A DNA stretch of 64,000 nucleotides from Ascarosepion bandense (Eukaryota; Mollusca; Cephalopoda; Sepiida; Sepiidae). Below the pieces are notes generated by a model that was not told the DNA's origin, did not search any database, and was given only the letters and a program-made list of their open reading frames with translations. Positions 55,773-64,000 of the stretch are shown piece after piece. The position numbers were made by a program, and so were the translations under genes. Numbering within the stretch: position 1 is the first letter of the stretch; each line of letters begins with the position of its first letter. Where the stretch lies: contig JBBBDQ010001154.1 in the NCBI GenBank assembly GCA_037127315.1, positions 732,501 to 796,500 of the forward strand, in the 5' to 3' direction.

Positions 55773-57470
55773 TGTTGAAACTCACATGATATATTGTGCA
55801 TTAAATATATGTTGAAAATATTACATACGCCAGTTACTCAATACCTATTTTATTGGGAAACAAAATATGGCACAGGGAACTGTATAGGAGGGGAGTATAA
55901 AAACTGTCTGACTATATGAGAGAGAGAGAGAGAGATTGTTTTGTTTAGATAGCTCATATAATAGATTAAAACTGATAAAATGAAGAAGTTCAATTTGAAA
56001 AGCTTTCAAAAAGATAGAATCAATGGAAATTACCCAATTTATTATAAAATCCCCAAATAAACAACTGCACAAGCACTTCATAATCCCTCATACTCCAGGA
56101 ACACAGGTTAGGTTGATTGATTTTACAAGTGCTGTTAGGTTAATATCAATAGCAGTTACTTTTTTAATTTTTAAAAGTTGTCTTTTTTTTTCATGACAAA
56201 CCTTGTAGAATAAAGATCATAAGGTTACCATTCTATATTAACAACCATCATCAAGAACATATCCCTAATATTTTTTTAATGTTATATACGATTTAAAAAT
56301 GTTTTCAATTAATAAAAGAATTCAAATATAAAAATACAAACGACATTTATAAAATTGAATAGATGCTTCGACAAGTAGAAATAGCATTTCGAAAAATATT
56401 TCCACACTAATTAGAGAAAATAATTCTTGCTATAAAACAATAAAATCATAGTAAATTTTCCTTTAACAGTTTCAGCTGGTCAAGCCAAAATTCTTTCAGT
56501 GCTTCCTCATAAAAAGAACAATTAAAATATACTGAAGTTGCAATGCAAAACATGACCATTGTTATGTCTTATTAATGGTCAACACAGTAAAAATACTAAA
56601 TCCTCAAACTGCAGCTCTATGCAATGAAGGAAGTGACTTTTATGGTTTTTAAAGACTTTTGTTTTAACAATATCAGTTATCTAGTCTGTAAATCTACTTA
56701 TACTTAAATAGAATAGAATTCAGTAAACATTCAACATTTTGAACTAATAAAGTCATATTTAATTATTATCTAGCACAGGATTGTTAATTATGATGATGAT
56801 AGCAATTCTTTGAGTTATAAATGTAATGACATTTATGGTTGGGAATCAAGCAGACTTGATGGCACACAAGAGTGAAATGCTTAGTAGATTTCAAACATTG
56901 GTATGGCAGAGAGAGTAAGCAAGAAAGAATACTGAAAGAGGAAAGAAAAAGTTTAGAGAAGAGAAAAGCTAAGAAAAAAGAGAATTGAAAGAAAGAGAAA
57001 GAGCAAGACACGGATTATAGTGAATCACCATGAATTTCTTTCTTTCTCTTTGTTTATGAAACAAATGCTTAAAAAAAACACTTGATTGAATGTGCGTCTA
57101 AAATATTTACTACAACAGAAAAACCTTCCCAAGACAACGCACAATATTAAATCAAAAAAGGAAAAACAAGATAGAAAGACAAGATTTGATGACACTCATA
57201 CGAAAAGTGAGAAAGGAAGGGATGAGTGAACAAGTTGAGAAATGCAGGTCTGCAAACGTTTGCTTCTCTGGTCGAAATTAACAAAAACAATTAGCCGAGC
57301 CATTGTTTATTGGTGCAGAACTCCTTTTGAATAGATGAAATCTTTTAAGTTTATAATTACCTTCTCTTACAGATGGTAATTAATTCAAAAAAGAAATATA
57401 TATATAACTTCCTGTCTTCATTTTGAGTGGTATTTTTGGCTTGGCACACACTGGATTCTCTCACTTTTAA
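55773..57470. other. unassigned DNA
   Basis: Nothing coding was recognised. A purine-rich stretch at 56900-57003 precedes the larger purine tract. Confidence 0.4.
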
Positions 57471-57614
57471 AATTGAAAGAGAGAAACAGGTAATAAAAAG
57501 TGGAAGAACTAAGAGAGAGGAGAAAAGAAGAGACTGGAGACAGAGAGAGAGAGAGAGCAAGAAGAAAGAAGAACTGATAAAAAGAGATAGTGGAGAAGAG
57601 AAAAGAATTGACTG

Positions 57615-57661
<47 letters not shown>

Positions 57662-58065
57662 ACTAAAGAGCTAACAAAGAGAGAGAAGGGAAGAAATGTT
57701 TAATAAAGAGAAAGGAAGAACTGACTGACAAAGTGATGGTGAGTACTGAGAGAGAGAGAGTAGGAACTGACTGAGGGAGAAAAAAGGTAAATACACAGAG
57801 AGAGAGAAGGCAAGAGCTGAACTGAGAGAGAGAGAGAAAAGGAAATAACTGATAGAAAAAAGAGAAAAGAAAACAGAGAGAGAGAGAGAGAGAAAAAGAG
57901 AGAGGCAAGGACAGAGAAATAGTAAGAAATGAGAGATAGGGAAAGAAGTGAGAGAGGAAAAGTGATTAAGAAAAAGAGAAGTGACAGAGAGAAAGTAGGA
58001 AAGAAAAGGGAAAACCTGAGATAGAGGGGAGGAGGGTTAAAGAGATTGAGAGAACAAGAAGAAAA
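57471..58065 (+). repeat. polypurine (GA-rich) tract with (AAAG)n core
   Basis: For about 600 bp the plus strand is almost entirely A and G, with a pure (GAAA)n run at 57614-57661 and several (GA)n runs. Ser/Leu/Phe-rich minus-strand open frames here are artefacts. Such tracts can form triplex DNA. Confidence 0.9.
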
Positions 58066-60000
58066 GAGCTAATTAAAAAAAGCTGTTAACGAGGGATTTT
58101 GTTTTTGAAGCATACTGATGAATATGTTATCCACTTGAGGAAGCGTGCCAATCAGTTCGTATTCAATGTTAGACAAGAATAACAAAATAAAAAATAGAGT
58201 TGAAGATGATGAAACTGCTTGGTTTCAGAAATTTAGACATTACGTAGAGTAAGAGAAAATTTTTTAATCTTTTTCTTTTGCTCTAACAGAAAATGCAATC
58301 TTCATAGAGTTATAGGAATTTAGATTATTGTTTAAAAGATTTAAATAAAATAAAATTCATTTGAAGAGTTATGACTAAAGACAGAAATCTAAAATTCTAT
58401 CCTTGGTTGTTGACATGATATTTGCATATCTACCACCATTGCCTCTCAGTTATGGCCTCTTTTTTCACTCGTTCTTTAGTGTTGAAATTTCTGAAATCAT
58501 CTCTCTTTTGGGTTTAAAAACCGGAAGTCAACACCAAGTTTTAACTTTTTCTAGGCAAGTTATTTTTTGTGTTTATTTACACCTGAATCTAATAATACTA
58601 ATTGATCATAGAGAGGCATATACTCCTGAATTGAAAGAATTCAATATAATGAAAACCAGAAATAGACTTATGAAAGATCAAGAACCTTTTCTGGTTATTC
58701 TTTACTTTATTAGTGAGTTTAAAGCAGAAAAAATAAAGAAATTGTTATAATGGAATATCCCGGCACCCTCTATGAACACTGTGGTGGACTAAATCTATCA
58801 TGAATAAATGAGCAAGAACATTTTCACTAGTGAGTCCTGCTTATGGATTGAGTTGCAATCATTTGTGATCAGGCTCTCTTTTTAAGGTCCCTGCTTCTCA
58901 GCAGAGAGGGACCCAAACGAGGCTCCACTAAAGGGTAGAGTCTCATTTGGGGTGGTGAAAAAAAAGAGCCCGACCCAGCCTTAAGCTGAGTCTATGGGAT
59001 ATATTTAGCTGAGCTTAAGAGCTCAGAACCCTCACATTAATTGACCTAGTGTCGCATCCATCTTGGTGGGAAAGTGGGAAATAGCTCTTGCTTACAGATT
59101 AGAACCTCGTAGTACTATCCATGTCGGTAATAATTCTCATGCTGAATAAACCTTTTATTCTAGTACACCTGGCTTGGTAAACTTTCAACTGTTACAAGGA
59201 TGCATTTATTTATAAAAATAATATTAATAATGTCTAAAAAGTTGTAATAAGGGATTCATTTGAGCCCTACTTGTTATTACAAAAATGTTTTAATTCATGA
59301 AGTAGTTGTAAAAATAAGGAAATTAGAAAAAGAACATTTGGAAGATGATAGAATGTCCGAGAAAATTTGAGTAAAATCTATAGAATTCTAAAGGATTCTA
59401 GAATATGCAAATTAGGTGTTAGCCTCTATAAAAATAGGTTTTGGGAAGAGAGTGGTCAGTTGTTAATAGGATTTGCAGACATTATCAACTCCGGCCCAAT
59501 TTGTGGATTTGTGCATCCAGCCGAAAGAATCTCTAAGAAAAAGTTGCCGACCAACTAAAACCTGAAAGAGAACCTCATGGAACTATATGGGTAAATAGAC
59601 ATTTTTGACTCTTTCATTATCAAACTAATAATTATTCTTTATATAAACATTTGAGGATTTCCTAAAAGTATAGTGCTTAAACTTTTTCGCTATTTTAACT
59701 GAGTAAAGATACTAACCCTTCCCTTCCCTTTCATAATACTTCGCCTACCAATAGTAAACACTAAGTTTCTGTTTTGAATGCAAAAAAAACTGTATATTTG
59801 TAAATATTTTTATTTAATGTTTTATTAAATATTTGTTTGTGATTTATCTCTGAGTTTTGGTGAATCAAAATCTTTTTTTCTTTTGTTACACTTAGCACAT
59901 AACACAACTCAGATTTTAACTTTGTTAAATTGTACCCTTTTCAAGGATACAAAATTTTGGTGACAAATTTAAAACAAGATTTAAACAAGAAGAAATTTGT
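58066..60000. other. unassigned DNA
   Basis: This may include the 5' LTR of the Ty3/gypsy element that follows, ending near GGATACAAAATTTTGGTGAC at about 59955, but I could not define its start. The ORF 58403-58750 has no recognised domain. The 58860-59060 stretch is GC-richer and may be part of a terminal repeat. Confidence 0.35.
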
Positions 60001-60129
60001 GAAAAACAACATCAATAACATTGACTTCACATTTTGATCTTCACGGACTCTAATTTGTATATAAAAACAGGAACAGTTATTGTCTAAGGAATAATACTAA
60101 AGTAAGAAATTTTTTTTGACATTTTTTTT

Positions 60130-60735
60130 ATTTTATTGAGTTTGACATTTAATGACGTGTCATTTTCTTTTTGTGCATTAATATTTTTCTGGAAAAATAT
60201 TTTTTATGAGAAAATGAAACAATTGACAGATTTAACAAAGACTTTGCAAGCCAGCTTACAGTTTGAACAACAGCAAATTCAATTAATACAGCAACAAATG
60301 TTACAACAACAACAAAAACAGCATCAACAAATATTACAACAAAAAAGAACTGAAAATTCACAAATATTTTTTCAGGAGGAACTTTTACAGCTTTGAAAGC
60401 AACAAGTTAAGGAATACGAGATTGTTATGTAAAACTATAATAACTGTATCTATGGAGGAATGAAAACTTAGGTTTTTATTCCTTGAAGGAATATAAAATT
60501 CATTATGAGAGTTTAGATATGATCCGGAAAATGATATGACCTTTCCTGTATATTATTGTAGATATGAAACTATTTTTATGAAATGATGCCAAGGATGATC
60601 CGACAAGGAGATGGACATCCTACTACAACAAAAACTAGGAACCAAAGAGAATAGCAAATACACAAATCTAATTCTACTGCAAAAAACAGAGGAAATGTCT
60701 TTTAGAGAGACAATTAGAATTTTGTCAAACATTTT
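60130..60735 (+). pseudogene. Ty3/gypsy gag, 5' part, degenerate
   Basis: The structural protein of an LTR retrotransposon. A Gln-rich coiled-coil start (60208-60396, FEQQQIQLIQQQMLQQQQKQ) is followed, in broken frames, by PENDMTFPVYYCRYETIF, LLQQKLGTKENSKYTNLILL and FRETIRILSNIFD, typical of the gag capsid region of this family. Stops interrupt it. The reading is cut at about 60735 by a LINE and resumes at about 62560. Confidence 0.75.
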
Positions 60736-62552
60736 TGATTAAAGGGAAAATCAATAAAATTGAGGTCCTCACATTTTCAGTAAACAAGGCTGAGTGCTTT
60801 GCACGCAGATTCTCCACCAACTCAACATTTGATTCATCTGGGGTAACCATACCTGACTTTCCACCTAGAACTGAGGTTAAACTGAGTAATGTTCACATTA
60901 CTCCCTTGCTGGTCTCTAATATAATTTCAAAGCTTGACTCCCATAAAGTGAGTGGAGTCAACAGAATCCCAATCAATGTCCTGAAGAAATGTACCCCTGA
61001 ACTCTACTCTGTTCTCTCTAAACTCTACAACAACTGCCTCTCTGCTTCTTGTATTTAAGAATTCTGGAGATTCCTTGGAACCCTCTAATTTTATCCAGTC
61101 TCCTATGGATTTTTTGGCAAAGTGATCAAAACTATTATCAAAGCTGAAGTGGTTCAACATCTCACAGCCCACAGTCTCTTCTCTAACAAACAGTATGGTT
61201 TCCACTTCACCAGGTCTACTGCTGATACACTAACAACCATCACTGAGTATATATACCAGGCTCTTGATAAGAGCTGATGTTGCCCTAGGTATTTCTAAAG
61301 CATTTGACAGAGTCTGGCATGCTGGTCTTCTACGTAAGCTACAGCGCTATAGTATAAGTAGACGATTGTTTGATCTAATCCAGTTGTTCTTTTCAAATTG
61401 CATAATGAAGGTAGTATTGAATGGGCATGCTTCCAGACACTATCATATGAATGTAGGTGTCCCTCAAAGCTCTATCCTAGGTCTTAAGCTCTTTCTGATT
61501 TTCATCAACAAACTCCCTGATGTAATTAGAGCCCAAGTAGACATGTGCACTGACAACATCGCCATTTACTCCCGTCTTGCTAAGAAATCCACTGAGGCGA
61601 ACAAAGTGTAACTCTCTGATGATCTTGAAAAGGACCTCCAATCTGTGGTGGACTGGAGTAAGAAATGACTCGTGAATTTTAATGCTTCCCAAATGAAGCT
61701 GCCATTCTTTAACCACCAGTGACAATTGCTCTTAACCACCAATATCATGGATCAGGCTTGTCTCCCTGAAAGCAAAACCCTGTGCCTCATCAGCCTAAGT
61801 CTCTCAGTCAACCTCAAGTGGAATGACTCAATTGAATACATAGCTAAATCTGCTGCTAGGAAGGTCGATTAACTGTGTAGGATCAGGAAATTTTTCCCGT
61901 CTGAATCTATCCTGCACATATATAAATCTACCATCTGCCATGCATTAAATACTGTTTTTCATGTCAGAGTTCTTGACAAAATCCAAAGGAAGATCTGCAA
62001 TATAATCAATCCTGACCTGGTAGCTCAGCTCCAGTCACTTTCTCACCAATGTAATGTGGTTTCCCTCTGTTTCTTCAACAAATACTTTCACAGTTTCTGT
62101 TCCAATGAGCTTAGCTCCCTGGTGCCCCCTCTGCATGAATTACTTGAGCTACTAGACAAGAAACTAGGTCCCACATTTTTTTACAGTGAAACCAATCAAA
62201 TGTAACCACAACTTCTACTCTACTAGCTTCTTTTCTCGCACTTCCCATCTGTGAAATTCTCCTCCATATACTTGCTTTCCTGACAGCTACAATCTACAAG
62301 AATTTAAATGTAATGTCAATTGCCATCTTCTATTTCCTTGAGTTGCATCTTTTCCCTGACAACCTCTGTCTCATGTTCTTTTCCTCGGCCACTCTACTCT
62401 CAAGCAGCTCTCTTCACACCAGTGTTCTCATCCTTCTCTTATCCATTCCTTGACACCCCCTGTAACTTGTTCCTCTTTCTTATCGCTCTTCTCTTATGTA
62501 ACCACCTGTGCACCAGTGGCAGTACTGCCTTGCTTGGGGTGAAATGATTAGA
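60736..62552 (+). pseudogene. Jockey/CR1-type LINE inserted in gag
   Basis: This belongs to the same LINE family as 50600-52440 and extends further 5' (VNKAECFARRFSTN, HITPLLVSNIISKLDSHKVS). Motif A is ISKAFDRVWHAGLLRKLQ, motif B is GVPQSSILG, and motif C is CTDNIAIYS in place of YADDTTIYS, so both neighbours of the active site have changed. The 3' end is CTTGCTTGGGGTGAAATG then ATTAGAAAATAAAG. It splits the gag reading frame, so it arrived after the gypsy element. Confidence 0.85.
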
Positions 62553-63060
62553 AAATAAAGTTTGTTCCATACATGGTACAAATGCCTGAATATGGGAAAG
62601 ACAAACAGGATGATTTTGTCACATGTGCCAAACTTGTAAACTCGCAATGCGAATTGTTTAAATTGAGCGAGTTATCAATTGACATGTTGAAATGTCTGAT
62701 ATTTGTACAAGGATTGATAGCCTCAAAAGATAAAGAAATTAGATCCTGTGCGTGAACAATGACTGAGCAGGAGCCAGACATTAGACTTCAAAAAGTAACT
62801 AAAGAATGCCAGAGGTTAATTAATATCAAGAAGGACAATTTTAGAATCCAAGAGAAGAGTGTAATTCTAGTGTAAAGGAAGAAAATGAAAATAAAATGAA
62901 AATATCCCTGTGTAATGCAGGGGGGGGGGTACCATTTAAAAAAGAATGGCTTTTTCAGAGATAAGATCTGCTTTTTTATGGAGTTACAATAGGCACAAAA
63001 GCTTGCACTGTACATTTAAACCAAAAAAGAACAAAATTAAAATGGGATGTCGTATTATCT
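62553..63060 (+). pseudogene. Ty3/gypsy gag, 3' part with zinc knuckle remnant
   Basis: Gag resumes with YKCLNMGKTN and NSQCELFKLSELSIDMLKCL then IFVQGLIASKDKEIRS, EPDIRLQKVTKECQRLINIK. A decayed zinc knuckle region follows, with GGYHFKKEWLFRDKICFF, where expected Cys residues are partly lost. Frameshift and stops are present. Confidence 0.75.
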
Positions 63061-64000
63061 AAAAAAGAAATGCTGGATAACAAAAAAGAAAATACGAAAA
63101 ATTTAAAGATAAATGGCTATACAGTAAAACTATTACTTGATACCAGGAGCAATATTTCAATTATAAACGGACAAGTTTGGAAAAACAAAAATTGGTTGTC
63201 CGCCATTGATAAGCTTGAAAAAAATTGCCAGAGGTATGTCTGGTCAAAAACCAAATTTCAAAGGTAAATTTAGTTTTAATATTTCATTGTTTGAAAGAAC
63301 TTACAAATCAAAAAGTCTTGGTACTCTTAGGCACAATGAAGTTGTTTGGTACTGATTAGATAATTCAGTTTGACTTATAGGAATTAACCATTAACTTTTT
63401 TTTTTGTAAGAAGGTGGATGTTGCCGTAAAAAAAACAAAACAAAAGAAACAGAAAAACTCATTTATGAATTAAAAGATGAATTTCCACAAGTATTTGCAG
63501 AAGGTCTTTCATACTGTACAAAGACTTAAGTCAAATTTGAACTCAAAAACAATGTTAAACCAGTGTTCAAGTCTAAGAGAAGTGCTCCATTTGCTGTATT
63601 GGAATCTGATAATGTGTTAGAAAAATTAGAGAAAATAGGAGTAATAACAAAAATTGACTATTCTGAATAGGCATCCCCTACAGTCTATGTCAAGAAAATA
63701 AGAGTGTGTGCAGACTTCTCCACTGGGTTAAATGAATGCATCAAAAACTACACTTACTTGATTCCATTGTCTGAAGACATCTTTTCTAAACTCAACAGCA
63801 GCAAGGTGTTCTCTAAGATTGACCTATCGGATGCCTACTTACAAGTAAAAGTGAATGAAGATTGTTCAAAGTTGTTAGCCATTAATAAGCACAGAGGTCT
63901 CTTTAAACTAAATGGCCTACCATTTGGACTGAAAGAGGTCCCTAATTTATTCCAGCAAATAATGAATACGATGTTAGCTCAACTGGAATTTGCAACAGCA
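63061..64000 (+). pseudogene. Ty3/gypsy pol: protease and reverse transcriptase, cut by window end
   Basis: A protease-like LLLDTRSNISIING (DTGS/DTAS type, Gly replaced by Arg) occurs at about 63127-63168. The reverse transcriptase follows: FELKNNVKPVFKSKRSAPFA, VLEKLEKIGVITK, then VCADFSTGLNECIKNYTYLI, FSKIDLSDAYLQVKVNEDCS (catalytic Asp of motif A kept) and LFKLNGLPFGLKEVPNLFQQ. In-frame stops lie at 63527 and 63668 and a frameshift lies before 63420. The window ends just before the YLDD motif. Confidence 0.88.

Noticed and set aside
57357..57908. Ser/Leu/Phe-rich small membrane proteins on the minus strand
   Set aside because: They are translations of the polypurine tract complement.

Overview
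This is a eukaryotic, AT-rich window dominated by transposable elements. It looks like the inside of one or more very large introns in an invertebrate genome. Three things point to a mollusc, most likely a cephalopod such as an octopus: the dense mix of Helitrons, Penelope-like, RTE and Jockey/CR1-type LINEs, Ty3/gypsy and Tc1/mariner elements; tRNA-derived SINEs; and the heavy load of (TA)n, (CA)n and (GA)n tracts. The organism is inferred, not proven. There are no operons, rRNA genes or intact tRNA genes.

The only host-gene sequence I recognise is one clean exon at 18822-19007 on the minus strand. It encodes 62 residues from the C-terminal part of a dynein heavy chain, with AG and GT splice signals and phase 0 at both ends. 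I found no neighbouring exon, so the rest is read as intron or intergenic DNA, although very short exons could be missed by eye.

Layout. 0.4-1.2 kb: non-autonomous Helitron. 1.35-4.25 kb: broken Penelope-like element with a YRDD reverse transcriptase and a GIY-YIG endonuclease. 5.5 kb: 19-bp minisatellite. 7.1-7.9 kb: Helitron. 8.6-9.1 kb: SINE inside a palindrome. 9.25-10.5 kb: Jockey-type LINE. 10.5-13.4 kb: inverted duplication of a dispersed gene of unknown function. 13.8-15.0 kb: dead mariner with an inverted extra 3' end. 15.4-16.1 kb: 376-bp tandem duplication. 17.6-18.4 kb: Tc1-like and LINE remnants. 18.8 kb: dynein exon. 21.8-23.0 kb: palindrome and a Tc1/mariner-type element. 24.8-25.1 kb: tRNA-Gln-like sequence split by a solo LTR. 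31.0-35.9 kb: decayed autonomous Helitron material (two Rep fragments, a Pif1-type helicase, a SINE inside the helicase, family 3' ends). 36.0-36.9 kb: Ty3/gypsy integrase end, polypurine tract and LTR. 38-53 kb: three RTE remnants, three Helitrons, one Jockey/CR1-type LINE. 57.4-58.1 kb: polypurine tract. 60-64 kb: Ty3/gypsy gag-pol with a LINE inserted in gag, running off the window end.

The parts fit together as a record of nested insertions. At least eight short Helitrons share A|TC...CTAG|T termini. The decayed Helitron helicase at 32.8-34.2 kb lies next to the same 3' terminus, so it is a plausible relative of the source that mobilised them. Nearly all element ORFs carry stops, frameshifts or lost catalytic residues. 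I saw no convincing new functional system. The most unusual structures are SINE or tRNA-like sequence enclosed in palindromes, the large inverted gene duplication, and recurrent CTGANGA-hairpin-GAAA motifs that resemble hammerhead cores.
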